The notes: generated from the sequence alone by a model not told the origin. DNA of 44,257 nt from Streptomyces griseoaurantiacus (GCA_014656015.1 BNBP01000059.1:1-44257); one strand, 5' to 3'; counted from the stretch's first letter, positions 1-8,582 are shown. Numbers and translations: made by a program.

Positions 1-891
1 GCCAAGGGCGGCCCCCGGCAGCCCCAGCAGGGCGGCGGCGGCTCCGGGCGCGGCCGCACGGAGCCGGCCCGCTCCCGGGAGTACGAGGCCCGCGCCGAGG
101 AGCGCAACCGCGAGCGGTACGCCGGCAAGAAGGACGTGAAGCCGCCGAAGACCTTCCCCGGCGCCGAGCAGGAGGGCGAGCGGCTGCAGAAGGTCCTCGC
201 CCGCGCCGGTTACGGCTCCCGCCGCGCCTGCGAGGAGCTGATCGAGGACGCCCGTGTCGAGGTCAACGGCGAGATCGTGCTGGAGCAGGGCAAGCGGGTC
301 GACCCCGAGCACGACGAGATCAAGGTCGACGGGCTCACCGTCGCCACGCAGTCGTACCAGTTCTTCTCGCTGAACAAGCCCGCCGGCGTCGTCTCCACGA
401 TGGAGGACCCCGAGGGCCGGCAGTGCCTCGGCGACTACGTCACCAACCGGGAGACCCGGCTCTTCCACGTGGGCCGGCTCGACACCGAGACCGAGGGCGT
501 CATCCTGCTCACCAACCACGGCGAGCTGGCCCACCGGCTGACGCACCCGCGCTACGGCGTGCGCAAGACCTACCTCGCGCACATCGTCGGCCCGATCCCG
601 CGCGACCTCGGCAAGCGGCTCAAGGACGGCATCCAGCTCGAGGACGGGTACGCGCGCGCCGACCACTTCCGGGTCGTCGAGCAGACCGGCAAGAACTACC
701 TCGTCGAGGTCACCCTGCACGAGGGCCGCAAGCACATCGTGCGGCGGATGCTGGCGGAGGCAGGGTTCCCCGTCGACAAGCTGGTCCGCACGGCCTTCGG
801 CCCCATCACCCTGGGCGACCAGAAGTCGGGCTGGCTGCGGCGGCTGTCCAACACGGAGGTCGGCATGCTGATGCAGGAAGTGGAGCTGTAG
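1..891 (+). CDS. Pseudouridine synthase, RsuA/RluB family (5' partial)
   Basis: Converts a specific uridine in rRNA to pseudouridine; the family acts on 16S (RsuA) or 23S (RluB/E/F) rRNA in the cytoplasm. The reading frame is open from base 1, so the true start lies outside the window; the GTG at 136 is internal. The visible N-terminus is a Gly/Gln/Arg-rich low-complexity tail (about 45 residues), as in Streptomyces homologues. It is followed by an S4 RNA-binding domain beginning at RLQKVLARAGYGSRR and the catalytic domain with GRLDTETEG, whose Asp is the catalytic residue of the family. The motif GRKHIVRRM near the C-terminus also fits RluB-like enzymes. A long GC hairpin follows at 956-1000. 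The exact rRNA target cannot be told from sequence alone. Confidence 0.93.
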   Translation, partial: AKGGPRQPQQGGGGSGRGRTEPARSREYEARAEERNRERYAGKKDVKPPKTFPGAEQEGERLQKVLARAGYGSRRACEELIEDARVEVNGEIVLEQGKRVDPEHDEIKVDGLTVATQSYQFFSLNKPAGVVSTMEDPEGRQCLGDYVTNRETRLFHVGRLDTETEGVILLTNHGELAHRLTHPRYGVRKTYLAHIVGPIPRDLGKRLKDGIQLEDGYARADHFRVVEQTGKNYLVEVTLHEGRKHIVRRMLAEAGFPVDKLVRTAFGPITLGDQKSGWLRRLSNTEVGMLMQEVEL

Positions 892-955
892 CCCCACAAC
901 CCGGCAGCCGCACCCCCGTGAAGGGGTGCGGCCGGGCGCCAAGGGGCGCGGCCGG

Positions 956-1000
956 GCCGTCCCGGCGGACGGGCGCCGGGAGCCCGTCCGCCGGGACGGC
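956..1000 (+). terminator. Long GC hairpin, likely terminator
   Basis: A perfect 19-bp inverted repeat (956-974 with 982-1000) with a 7-base loop lies between the pseudouridine synthase stop and aroH. A smaller hairpin, GCACCCC/GGGGTGC, lies just before it near 910-929. There is no T-run, which is normal for Streptomyces terminators. Confidence 0.7.
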
Positions 1001-1062
1001 TCCCGGCTGACTACGCTGGCCGTGCACGCAGTTCGTAGGTGACACCAGCGAGGAGCAGCACC

Positions 1063-1425
1063 GTGGCGGTACGAGCGGTCCGGGGCGCCGTCCAGCTCGA
1101 GCGGGACGAGGCCGGGCACATGAGCGAGCAGGTCGGCGAACTGCTCACCGCGCTGATGGAGCGCAACGGCCTGAGCGCCGAGGACCTGATCAGCATCTGG
1201 TTCACGGCCACGCCCGACCTGCACAGCGACTTCCCGGCGGTCGCCGCCCGCAAGCTCGGTCTCGTCGACGTGCCCCTGATCTGCGCCCAGGAGATCGACA
1301 TCGCGGGCGCCATGCCCCGGGTCGTGCGGATACTCGCGCACATCGAGACCGACCGGCCCCGCGCGGAGATCGCGCACGTCTACCTCGGCGCAGCGGCCGC
1401 CCTGCGCAAGGACATCGCCCAGTGA
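1063..1425 (+). CDS. aroH: Chorismate mutase, AroH type
   Basis: Rearranges chorismate to prephenate, the branch point to tyrosine and phenylalanine. The 120-residue product matches the monofunctional AroH fold in size. It shows the family motifs in order: VRGAVQ near the N-terminus (active-site Arg), TPDLHSDFPA, CAQEIDIAG with the conserved Glu and a following Arg, and HVYLGAAAALR at the end. I chose GTG 1063 because AGGAG sits just upstream at 1050; the upstream in-frame GTG at 1039 would add eight unsupported residues. Its stop overlaps the GTG of the prephenate dehydrogenase gene, so the two consecutive steps of tyrosine synthesis are probably translationally coupled. Confidence 0.95.
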   Translation: MAVRAVRGAVQLERDEAGHMSEQVGELLTALMERNGLSAEDLISIWFTATPDLHSDFPAVAARKLGLVDVPLICAQEIDIAGAMPRVVRILAHIETDRPRAEIAHVYLGAAAALRKDIAQ

Positions 1426-2516
1426 GAACCGCACTCGTCCTCGGCACCGGCCTGATCGGCACCTCCGCCGCCCTCGCGCTGGCGCAGCGCGGCGTCACCG
1501 TGCACCTCGCCGACCACGACCCCGGGCAGGCCCGCACCGCCGCCGCGCTCGGAGCCGGCACCGACGAGGCCCCCGAGGGCCCCGTCGACCTGGTCCTCGT
1601 GGCCGCCCCGCCCGCCCACGTCGCCCCCGTGCTGGCCGACGCCATGCGGCGCGGCCTCGGCTACGGCTACCTCGACGTGGCCAGCGTCAAGGGCGGACCG
1701 CGCCGCGCCCTGGAGGCCCTCGGCCTCGGCGAGGAACTCCTGGCCCGCTACCTCGGCACCCACCCCATGTCCGGCCGGGAGAAGTCCGGGCCGCTGGCGG
1801 CCACCGGGGACCTCTTCGAGGGCCGGCCCTGGGTGCTCACCCCCACCCGGGACACCGACACCGAGGTGCTCAACCTCGCGCTCGAACTGGTCTCGCACTG
1901 CCGGGCCGTCCCGGTCGTCATGGACGCCGACGCCCACGACCGCGCGGTCGCCCTCGTCTCGCACATGCCGCACCTGGTGTCCAGCATGGTCGCCGCCCGG
2001 CTCCAGCACGCCGAGGAGAGCGCCGTGCGCCTGTCCGGGCAGGGCATCCGGGACGTGACCCGGATCGCCGCCTCCGACCCCCGGATGTGGATCGACATCC
2101 TCTCCGCGAACCCCGGCCCCGTCGCCGACCTGCTCACCGACGTCGCCGCCGACCTCGACGAGACCGTGCGCGCCCTGCGCGCCCTGCAGTCCTCCGACGA
2201 CAGCAAGCGGCGCGAGGGCGCCGAGGGCATCGAGACCATGCTGCGGCGGGGCAACGCCGGACAGGTCCGGGTCCCCGGCAAGCACGGCAGCGCCCCGCGC
2301 GTCTACGAGGTCGTCGCCGTGCTCATCGACGACCAGCCGGGCCAGCTCGCCCGCATCTTCGCCGACGCGGGGGCGGCCGGCGTCAACATCGAGGACGTCC
2401 GCATCGAGCACGCCACGGGGCAGCAGGCCGGTCACGTCCAGCTCATGGTGGAGCCGAGCCGCGCCCCGGTCCTCACCGCGGTGCTGCGCGAACGGGGCTG
2501 GGCCATCCGGCAGTGA
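1422..2516 (+). CDS. tyrA: Prephenate dehydrogenase with C-terminal ACT domain
   Basis: Oxidatively decarboxylates prephenate to 4-hydroxyphenylpyruvate, the precursor of tyrosine. The 364-residue product starts with a Rossmann fold (GTGLIGTS, residues about 8-15). It carries the catalytic-region motif LGTHPMSGREKSG and the conserved HMPHLVSSM. The last ~75 residues (from about VYEVVAVLIDDQPGQLARIF) read as an ACT domain, suggesting feedback by an aromatic amino acid. The GTG start overlaps the aroH stop codon. The substrate class (prephenate rather than arogenate) is inferred from the aroH neighbour. Confidence 0.93.
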   Translation: MRTALVLGTGLIGTSAALALAQRGVTVHLADHDPGQARTAAALGAGTDEAPEGPVDLVLVAAPPAHVAPVLADAMRRGLGYGYLDVASVKGGPRRALEALGLGEELLARYLGTHPMSGREKSGPLAATGDLFEGRPWVLTPTRDTDTEVLNLALELVSHCRAVPVVMDADAHDRAVALVSHMPHLVSSMVAARLQHAEESAVRLSGQGIRDVTRIAASDPRMWIDILSANPGPVADLLTDVAADLDETVRALRALQSSDDSKRREGAEGIETMLRRGNAGQVRVPGKHGSAPRVYEVVAVLIDDQPGQLARIFADAGAAGVNIEDVRIEHATGQQAGHVQLMVEPSRAPVLTAVLRERGWAIRQ

Positions 2517-2676
2517 GACCGGCCGGGCCCCGGCGTCCCGCCGGCCCCGCGCCCGCCCGCGTACGGCTGTCGGAGGGGGGCCCGGGAGCCAGTAACCTTG
2601 TGCGGGGCGCCTCAGGGCCCTGCCCAACGTCCCGCACCACCTCACCCACCACCCTTCACCTGGAAGGTGTTCCACC

Positions 2677-3357
2677 GTGGAAAGCGTCCCGGCAGTGATT
2701 GTCGCCATCGACGGCCCCTCGGGCACGGGCAAGTCGAGCACGTCGAAGGCCGTGGCCGCGCAGCTCGGCCTGAGCTACCTGGACACCGGAGCCCAGTACC
2801 GGGCGATCACCTGGTGGATGGTGACCAACGGCATCGACATAGACGACCCGTCGGCGATCGCCGACGCCGCCGGCAAGCCCGAGATCGTCTCCGGCACCGA
2901 CCCCGAGCGCCCGACGATCACGGTCGACGGCACCGACGTCTCCGCCCCGATCCGCACCCAGGAGGTCACCGCCAGGGTCAGCGCCGTCAGCGCGGTGCCC
3001 GAGGTGCGCACCCGGATCACCGAGCTGCAGCGCTCGCTCGCCGCGGCCGCCGAGCGGGGCATCGTCGTCGAGGGCCGTGACATCGGCACGACCGTCCTGC
3101 CGGACGCCGACCTGAAGATCTTCCTCACCGCCTCCCCGGAGGCGCGCGCCGCCCGCCGCAGCGGCGAGCTCAAGGGCGCCGACGTCAACGCCACCCGCGA
3201 GGCCCTGATCAAGCGGGACGCCGCCGACTCCGGCCGCAAGACCTCCCCGCTGGCCAAGGCGGACGACGCGGTCGAGGTGGACACCACCGAGCTGACCCTG
3301 CAGCAGGTCATCGAGTGCGTCGTCACCCTCGTCGAGGAGAAGCGGGCGGCCAAGTGA
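2677..3357 (+). CDS. cmk: Cytidylate kinase
   Basis: Phosphorylates CMP and dCMP with ATP in pyrimidine nucleotide synthesis. The 226-residue product has the P-loop GPSGTGKS at residues 13-20. Further CMP-kinase motifs are LDTGAQYRAITW, VVEGRDIGTTVLPDADLKIFLTA (split here: VVEGRDIGT then DADLKIFLTA) and IKRDAADSGRK in the lid region. GTG 2677 follows a GGAAGG sequence at about 2661; GTG 2695 is a possible shorter start but sits too close to the P-loop. The gene ends by overlapping the acyltransferase start and precedes der, an arrangement (cmk-plsC-der) common in actinobacteria. Confidence 0.95.
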   Translation: MESVPAVIVAIDGPSGTGKSSTSKAVAAQLGLSYLDTGAQYRAITWWMVTNGIDIDDPSAIADAAGKPEIVSGTDPERPTITVDGTDVSAPIRTQEVTARVSAVSAVPEVRTRITELQRSLAAAAERGIVVEGRDIGTTVLPDADLKIFLTASPEARAARRSGELKGADVNATREALIKRDAADSGRKTSPLAKADDAVEVDTTELTLQQVIECVVTLVEEKRAAK

Positions 3358-4022
3358 GCCGTCCCTCGAAGCCCGAGGCGGGCCCGCCCTCGGAGCGCGG
3401 CGCGGAGGTGGGCCGCCGCATCGGCGTGGGGCTGATGTACGGGCTGTGGAAGCCGCGCGTCCTCGGCGCCTGGCGGGTGCCCGCCACCGGCCCGCTGATC
3501 CTCGCCGTGAACCACACGCACAACGTCGACGGCCCCATGGTCATGGGCGTGGCGCCCCGGCCGACGCACTTCCTGATCAAGAAGGAGGCGTTCATCGGCC
3601 CGCTGGACCCCTTCCTCACCGGGATCGGCCAGGTCAAGGTGGACCGCCACGGTGTGGACCGCACGGCGATCAGCCGTGCCCTCGCCGTCCTCGACCAGGG
3701 CGGTGTCCTCGGCATATTCCCCGAGGGCACCCGGGGCGAGGGCGACTTCGCCTCGCTGCGCGCCGGGCTCGCCTACTTCGCCGTGCGCGGTGGCGCCCCG
3801 GTCCTCCCGGTGGCGGTGCTGGGAAGTTCCGAGCGCCGAGGACGGTTGATGAAGGGGCTGCCCCCGCTGCGCTCCCGCGTCGACGTCGTCTTCGGCGATC
3901 CCTTCGACGCCGGTGACGGCAGCGGCAGGCGCACGCGCGCGGCGCTGGACGAGGCGACCCTGCGCATCCAGAAGCAGCTCACCGCCCACCTGGAAAACGC
4001 CAGGCGCCTGACCGGGCGTTAG
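3354..4022 (+). CDS. 1-acylglycerol-3-phosphate acyltransferase (PlsC family)
   Basis: Transfers an acyl chain to lysophosphatidic acid (or a related acceptor) at the inner face of the membrane. The 222-residue product has the two acyltransferase signatures: NHTHNVD, which is the NHxxxxD catalytic motif, and FPEGTR. I chose GTG 3354 because it overlaps the cmk stop codon (GTGA) and starts just ahead of the conserved region; the frame is open further upstream but lies inside cmk. Lying between cmk and der suggests co-transcription with housekeeping genes. The acceptor is not certain, since several PlsC-like proteins occur in each Streptomyces. Confidence 0.88.
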   Translation: MSRPSKPEAGPPSERGAEVGRRIGVGLMYGLWKPRVLGAWRVPATGPLILAVNHTHNVDGPMVMGVAPRPTHFLIKKEAFIGPLDPFLTGIGQVKVDRHGVDRTAISRALAVLDQGGVLGIFPEGTRGEGDFASLRAGLAYFAVRGGAPVLPVAVLGSSERRGRLMKGLPPLRSRVDVVFGDPFDAGDGSGRRTRAALDEATLRIQKQLTAHLENARRLTGR

Positions 4023-4116
4023 GGAAAGCCAAGGCAGACCCTGCGACACTTGAGTAGTGGCTCTCCCTCACCGGGCGACCACCGATCACCACGATGAACG
4101 ACGAGGTACGCACTTC

Positions 4117-5598
4117 ATGAACGACCACATCCCCTCCGGCGGCTCGGGCGAGGAGCACGAGCACGGAGCGCTTGGCGACGCCGAATACGCGGCGTTCATG
4201 GAGCTCGCCGCGGAAGAGGGCTTCGACGTCGAGGACGTCGAGGGCGCCCTGGAGGAGGCCGGACACGGCCCGCTCCCCGTGCTCGCCGTCGTCGGCCGCC
4301 CCAATGTCGGCAAGTCGACCCTGGTGAACCGCATCATCGGCCGCCGCGAGGCGGTCGTCGAGGACAAGCCCGGCGTCACCCGCGACCGCGTCACCTACGA
4401 GGCCGAGTGGGCCGGCCGCCGCTTCAAGGTCGTCGACACCGGCGGCTGGGAGCAGGACGTCCTCGGCATCGACGCCTCCGTGGCCGCGCAGGCCGAGTAC
4501 GCGATCGAGGCCGCCGACGCGGTCGTCTTCGTGGTCGACGCCAAGGTCGGCGCGACCGACACCGACGAGGCCGTCGTCCGGCTGCTGCGCAAGGCCGGCA
4601 AGCCGGTGGTGCTGTGCGCCAACAAGGTCGACGGCCCCAGCGGCGAGGCCGACGCCTCCTACCTCTGGTCGCTCGGTCTCGGCGAGCCCCACCCGGTCTC
4701 GGCCCTGCACGGCCGCGGCACCGGCGACATGCTGGACAAGGTCCTGGAGGCCCTGCCCGAGGCCCCCCGCGAGAACTTCGGCGGGACCGGTCTCGGCGGA
4801 CCGCGCCGCATCGCGCTCATCGGCCGGCCCAACGTCGGCAAGTCCTCGCTGCTGAACAAGGTGGCGGGCGAGGAGCGCGTCGTCGTCAACGAACTGGCCG
4901 GCACCACCCGCGACCCGGTCGACGAGCTCATCGAACTCGGCGGCGTGACGTGGAAGTTCGTCGACACGGCGGGCATCCGCAAGCGGGTGCACCTCCAGCA
5001 GGGCGCCGACTACTACGCCTCGCTGCGCACGGCGGCCGCGGTCGAGAAGGCCGAGGTCGCGGTCATCCTGCTCGACGCCTCCGAGAACATCTCGGTGCAG
5101 GACCAGAGGATCGTCACCATGGCCGTCGAGGCGGGCCGCGCGGTCGTCCTGGCCTTCAACAAGTGGGACACGCTCGACGAGGAGCGCCGCTACTACCTGG
5201 AGCGGGAGATCGAGACGGAGCTCGGCCAGGTGGCCTGGGCGCCGCGGGTCAACGTCTCCGCGCGCACCGGGCGGCACATGGAGAAGCTGGTCCCGGCGAT
5301 CGAGACGGCGCTGGCCGGCTGGGAGACCCGGGTGCCGACGGGGCGGCTCAACGCCTTCCTCGGCGAGCTGGTCGCCGCACATCCGCACCCGGTCCGGGGC
5401 GGCAAGCAGCCGCGCATCCTCTTCGGCACGCAGGCCGGCACCAAGCCGCCGCGGTTCGTGCTGTTCGCCTCCGGGTTCATCGAGGCGGGCTACCGGCGCT
5501 TCATCGAGCGCCGGCTGCGGGAGGAGTTCAGCTTCGAGGGGACGCCGATCCACATCTCGGTGCGGGTCCGCGAGAAGCGCGGCGCCAAGAAGAAGTGA
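4117..5598 (+). CDS. der: Ribosome-associated GTPase Der (EngA)
   Basis: Essential double GTPase that assists maturation of the 50S ribosomal subunit. Two G domains are visible: the first P-loop GRPNVGKST at about residues 60-68 with DTGGWEQD and NKVD, the second GRPNVGKSS at about 236 with DTAGIRKR and NKWD. A KH-like RNA-binding domain ends in the basic tail REKRGAKKK. I chose ATG 4117, preceded by GAGG at about 4102; the GTG at 4057 lacks a good ribosome site and would add 20 residues of unlike composition. Before the first G domain lies an acidic ~50-residue extension, seen in actinobacterial Der but not in E. coli. A terminator hairpin follows at 5652-5691. Confidence 0.96.
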   Translation: MNDHIPSGGSGEEHEHGALGDAEYAAFMELAAEEGFDVEDVEGALEEAGHGPLPVLAVVGRPNVGKSTLVNRIIGRREAVVEDKPGVTRDRVTYEAEWAGRRFKVVDTGGWEQDVLGIDASVAAQAEYAIEAADAVVFVVDAKVGATDTDEAVVRLLRKAGKPVVLCANKVDGPSGEADASYLWSLGLGEPHPVSALHGRGTGDMLDKVLEALPEAPRENFGGTGLGGPRRIALIGRPNVGKSSLLNKVAGEERVVVNELAGTTRDPVDELIELGGVTWKFVDTAGIRKRVHLQQGADYYASLRTAAAVEKAEVAVILLDASENISVQDQRIVTMAVEAGRAVVLAFNKWDTLDEERRYYLEREIETELGQVAWAPRVNVSARTGRHMEKLVPAIETALAGWETRVPTGRLNAFLGELVAAHPHPVRGGKQPRILFGTQAGTKPPRFVLFASGFIEAGYRRFIERRLREEFSFEGTPIHISVRVREKRGAKKK

Positions 5599-5651
5599 CC
5601 GACGGGTCCGACGGGTCCGGGGAGCCCGGGGAGCTCGGGGAGTGACCTGCG

Positions 5652-5691
5652 GGGCGGGCGGCGGCCGGGAGGATCCGGTCGCCGCCCGCCC
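5652..5691. terminator. Bidirectional GC hairpin between convergent genes
   Basis: GGGCGGGCGGCG (5652-5663) pairs perfectly with 5680-5691, 12 bp with a 16-base loop. It lies between the der stop and the stop of the convergent gene ending at 5697, so it can serve both directions. Confidence 0.65.
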
Positions 5692-5696
5692 GTGTG

Positions 5697-6098
5697 TCAG
5701 GTCGCCCGGCGGGGGGCCGGGGGCAGGGCCGCCGGCACGTGGTGCATGCCGTTGCCGTGCCGGTGGGCACCGGGCTGCCAGGCCGCGGTGCCGGAGTGCG
5801 TCTGCTGCGCGGCGGTACGGCGGGCGCCGTGCGCGCCGGCACTGAACGCGCCGTACGTGCCGTGGGTGGGGGAGTGGTAGGTGCCCGTGCGGTGGTGGAA
5901 CGTGTCGCCGAAACCGCTGAAGCGGAGCTCCTCCTCGCCCGTGCGGTCACCGGGCAGCGTCCGGTAGGACCTGACGTACTCGGCGTACAGCGCGTCGTAG
6001 ATCGGCGTGGCCGAGGGGCCGCCGGGAGCGTCCTGCCCGCTCCGGGCGGCCGGAACGGGGTGGAAGGCGGGGCGGTGGGGGGAGTCGTATGCGTGCAC
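5697..6098 (-). CDS. Conserved hypothetical protein (PIYDALYAEY motif)
   Basis: A 133-residue protein of unknown function. I chose this frame over the overlapping ones because its centre reads like a conserved protein rather than a shadow: ATPIYDALYAEYVRSYRTLPG followed by DRTGEEELRF (about residues 32-62). From memory, similar sequences occur in other Streptomyces. The ends are low-complexity: His, Gly and Pro dominate the C-terminal half. No signal peptide or membrane segment is seen. The start is uncertain: GTG 6098 (VHAYDSPH) is the nearest start but has no clear ribosome site. It is convergent with der across a shared hairpin. Confidence 0.6.
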   Translation of the reverse strand: MHAYDSPHRPAFHPVPAARSGQDAPGGPSATPIYDALYAEYVRSYRTLPGDRTGEEELRFSGFGDTFHHRTGTYHSPTHGTYGAFSAGAHGARRTAAQQTHSGTAAWQPGAHRHGNGMHHVPAALPPAPRRAT

Positions 6099-6307
6099 GT
6101 CACTGCCAACGACGTGACGCGCCCCGAGGATGCGCCGATTCGTCCCACTCCCACCCCAAGGGGGCCAAACGACGCGGGGAACAACCCGGCGAACAGCCGG
6201 GCGATCAACCAGGCGATCGGCTCGGCGTACGAGCGGGCGATCGGCTCGGCGCACGAGCGCGCCCCGCCGGAGACGGGGCGCGGTCCTTCGCCTGCGGGCG
6301 GGAACGG
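6099..6307. repeat. Intergenic block with 24-bp direct repeat and terminator hairpin
   Basis: Two nearly identical 24-base units (GGCGATCGGCTCGGCGYACG plus AGCG) sit in tandem near 6213-6260. A hairpin CGCGCCCCG (6258-6266) / CGGGGCGCG (6274-6282) with a 7-base loop lies just past the stop of the reverse gene at 6308 and probably ends its transcript. I see no gene here. Confidence 0.5.
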
Positions 6308-7165
6308 TCAGGTGCCGGCCAGCGGCAGCGCCGCCCCCACCAGCTTGCCCTCCGCCGCCGCCCGGTCCAGTGCATCCCGCAGCAGGTCCTCCCGCGGCTG
6401 CCGGCCGATGGACCCCACCGGCGCCGCGAACAGCAGCACCTGCTGGTGCTTGTTGGCCGCCGTCCGCCAGCCCTCCGTGACCTGCAGCGGCTGGTGAGCC
6501 TGCCACCACGCCACCGGCGAGCCGCCCGAAGGGCCCGGCTGCAGCACCGCGTGCAGCCGCCCCATCGCGAGCAGCACCGACCACCCGTGCAGAACGGCCG
6601 GCACCGTCTCGATCGCGGTGAGCGGCATGAAGCCCTGCTCGATGAGGAGCGGCAGGAAGTCGTCGCCCACGCCCGTGGCGCCGGGCCGCGCGATCGGCGC
6701 GGTCGGCTCGACGACCAGCGCCGGGTGCAGTTCACCGGCGATCAGGACGAGCCCGCTGGTGACCCCGAGCACCGCCTGCTCGGGTGCCGCCGCCCCCGGG
6801 GTTTGCCCGGGCTGATCGGCCTGCCCGGCGTAACCGGCCTGCCCGGCGTAACCGGCTTGCCCGGGGTGTCCGGGCTGTCCCGCCCCCGCGTCCGCCGTGA
6901 TGGAGCGGACGGCGCCCTGGAGCTGCTCCTCGGTGACCTTGACGACCTGCGAGGGCAGGCAGCCGGCGTGGGCGAAGGCGAGGACGGCGGTCTCCTCGCC
7001 GATGAACAGGACGGTGCTCGTGCGCTCCTGCTCGGAGTCGCCCGGGGTGCGGCACGACGTGCAGTCGTAGCCGCCGGGTGCGTTCTCTCCGGCGAGCAGC
7101 CGTTCGGCCTCTTCGTCGCCGATCTCGGCGCGTACGTCGTCGCTGACATCGAGCATGCGCGGCAC
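6308..7165 (-). CDS. Hypothetical protein with CxxC motif and AGYAGQ repeats
   Basis: A 285-residue protein I do not recognise. The N-terminal ~100 residues hold a CTSC pair followed by a lone Cys in AHAGCLPS, possibly a metal or disulfide site. A Gly/Gln-rich linker follows with tandem AGYAGQ hexapeptides (two exact 18-bp copies at 6821-6838 and 6839-6856, flanked by degenerate ones). The C-terminal ~150 residues look folded and globular, with AWWQAHQPLQV and QQVLLFAAPVG. I chose GTG 7165 because GAGGGAG lies at the right distance upstream; the frame runs on to 7246 without support. No signal peptide or membrane segment is seen. Confidence 0.75.
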   Translation of the reverse strand: MPRMLDVSDDVRAEIGDEEAERLLAGENAPGGYDCTSCRTPGDSEQERTSTVLFIGEETAVLAFAHAGCLPSQVVKVTEEQLQGAVRSITADAGAGQPGHPGQAGYAGQAGYAGQADQPGQTPGAAAPEQAVLGVTSGLVLIAGELHPALVVEPTAPIARPGATGVGDDFLPLLIEQGFMPLTAIETVPAVLHGWSVLLAMGRLHAVLQPGPSGGSPVAWWQAHQPLQVTEGWRTAANKHQQVLLFAAPVGSIGRQPREDLLRDALDRAAAEGKLVGAALPLAGT

Positions 7166-7699
7166 GGGTGGCTCCCTCGGGATGCGTGCGTGACGATGCC
7201 GGGTGGCCCCCGGCCATGAGCCGGGGTCCCGGCTCATGAAGAACACAACGGAGGACCTGTGGCCGGAGTCACGCCCGAAGGCGAACGGAATCGAACCGAC
7301 CGACGCGCACGGTGAGAGCGCCGCCGGATTTCCTCACTCACCGTCAACTGGCGCACGCGTCAAGGTATTTGACGCTATGAAGTGGCTCACAGTGCCGGTC
7401 GTGACACGGTTGACAAATCCGGAAATCGGGCAATGAAGTGGGTGTCCGGAAATGGTCGCTACCGGCGGTAACGGTCGAGTGGCCTGCCCGGACGGGCCGA
7501 CCGTTGCCGCCGGACCGGCGCCGTACCTACATTCCTCCGCCGTGTGCACCGAGCACCGTCCGGGCACGTCCACCGGCCGGACCGCGATATGGGTCCGGGG
7601 CATCACACCGGCGGACGGGGCGGGGCGCGACGACCGCGTACGACACGTGGGGCGCCGCGCGCCGCCTGGGGGACCCCGGGTATGCCGAGAGGGAAATAC
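7166..7699. other. 534-bp divergent intergenic region
   Basis: Separates two divergent genes and is less GC-rich than its surroundings in the middle (about 7340-7440). It holds an 11-bp perfect palindrome at 7215-7238, an 8-bp hairpin ACGGTGAG/CTCACCGT (7309-7316 / 7337-7344), and CGTCAA/TTGACG near 7358-7375. A TTGACA near 7408 could be a -35 element, but I see no convincing -10 at the right spacing. I find no gene. Confidence 0.5.
7215..7238. promoter_or_regulatory. Perfect 11-bp inverted repeat upstream of the 6308-7165 gene
   Basis: CATGAGCCGGG, GT, CCCGGCTCATG. It lies about 50 bases upstream of the reverse gene's start. It may be an operator or a leader hairpin; sequence alone does not decide. 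Confidence 0.4.
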
Positions 7700-8482
7700 A
7701 TGTCCGCATGTGCCGACAACTCCCGTCCTGAGAAGGTCCGTACGACGCCGCCCGCGGTGGGCGGTCCGGACCGTCCGCGCACGCCGCGCACGCCGCGCGC
7801 GTCACGTACGGCCCGCGGGGCCGCGGTCCTCGCCGGGGCGCTGCTCGCCCCGGCCGGACTGCTCGCCGCCGCCGGCGGCGCCGCCGCGGCCGACGGCGGG
7901 GTGTGGGACCGCATCGCGCGGTGCGAGAGCGGTGGCAACTGGCACATCGACACCGGCAACGGCTACTACGGCGGACTGCAGTTCTCCGCCGGGACCTGGC
8001 GCGCGTACGGCGGCACCGCGTACGCCGCCACCGCCGACGGGGCTTCGCGGGAGGCCCAGATCGCGGTGGCCACGAGGGTGCAGCGGGCCCAGGGCTGGGG
8101 CGCCTGGCCCGTCTGCTCGGCCCGCGCCGGAGCCACCGGAAGCGCCCCCGCCGCTTCGGGCGGCACGGCGAGCGGATCGGGCCGATCGAGCGGATCGAGC
8201 GGCGGGAACGGCGGGAGCGGCGGGAGCGGCGCCTCGAACAGCGCCCCGCACCGGGCCGCGCCCGAGTCCGCCCCGTCCCGGCGAACCGCGCCGGCCGATC
8301 GTCCGGCGCGGCACGCCGACCGAGGCGCCTCGCGCGGCGACTACACCGTCCGCACCGGCGACACCCTCAGTGGCATCGCGGAACGGCACGGTACGACCTG
8401 GCAGCGGCTCTACACCGCCAACAGCGACGTCATCGGCGCCGACCCCGATCTGATCGTTCCCGGCCGGCGGCTGGATCTCTGA
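7700..8482 (+). CDS. Resuscitation-promoting factor-like muralytic enzyme with LysM
   Basis: A secreted cell-wall lytic transglycosylase of the Rpf type; Rpf proteins remodel peptidoglycan during germination and regrowth. The 260-residue product has a basic N-terminus and a hydrophobic signal segment (about 39-64, ending AAAAD). An Rpf domain follows, with CESGGNW carrying the catalytic Glu (E76), and YYGGLQFSAGTW. A Ser/Gly-rich linker leads to a C-terminal LysM (DYTVRTGDTLSGIAERHGT) that binds the glycan. I chose ATG 7700, behind GAGAGGG; ATG 7682 would add six residues. A 10-bp terminator hairpin follows. Streptomyces carry several Rpf paralogues; which one this is cannot be said. Confidence 0.92.
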   Translation: MSACADNSRPEKVRTTPPAVGGPDRPRTPRTPRASRTARGAAVLAGALLAPAGLLAAAGGAAAADGGVWDRIARCESGGNWHIDTGNGYYGGLQFSAGTWRAYGGTAYAATADGASREAQIAVATRVQRAQGWGAWPVCSARAGATGSAPAASGGTASGSGRSSGSSGGNGGSGGSGASNSAPHRAAPESAPSRRTAPADRPARHADRGASRGDYTVRTGDTLSGIAERHGTTWQRLYTANSDVIGADPDLIVPGRRLDL

Positions 8483-8497
8483 CCCGGAGCGCCCATG

Positions 8498-8524
8498 CCC
8501 GCCGACTCTTGAACAGTCGGCGGG
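8498..8524 (+). terminator. Terminator hairpin after the Rpf gene
   Basis: CCCGCCGACT (8498-8507) pairs perfectly with AGTCGGCGGG (8515-8524), loop 7 bases, starting 16 bases after the stop codon. Confidence 0.7.
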
Positions 8525-8582
8525 GTTGCCCCGTACTCCCCTGAGATTCCCCGGAATTTTTCCCGCCCCCTCCAGCCCCTGA

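Noticed and set aside
7270..7345. Possible tRNA on the reverse strand (GGTTCGATTCC-like T-loop text near 7285-7297)
   Set aside because: The flanking bases form only about three T-stem pairs and no acceptor or anticodon stem could be drawn.
7436..7699. c-di-AMP (ydaO) riboswitch before the Rpf gene
   Set aside because: GGGGGACCCC and GAGAGGG occur, but in the wrong order and without the GAATCC core, so I do not call it.
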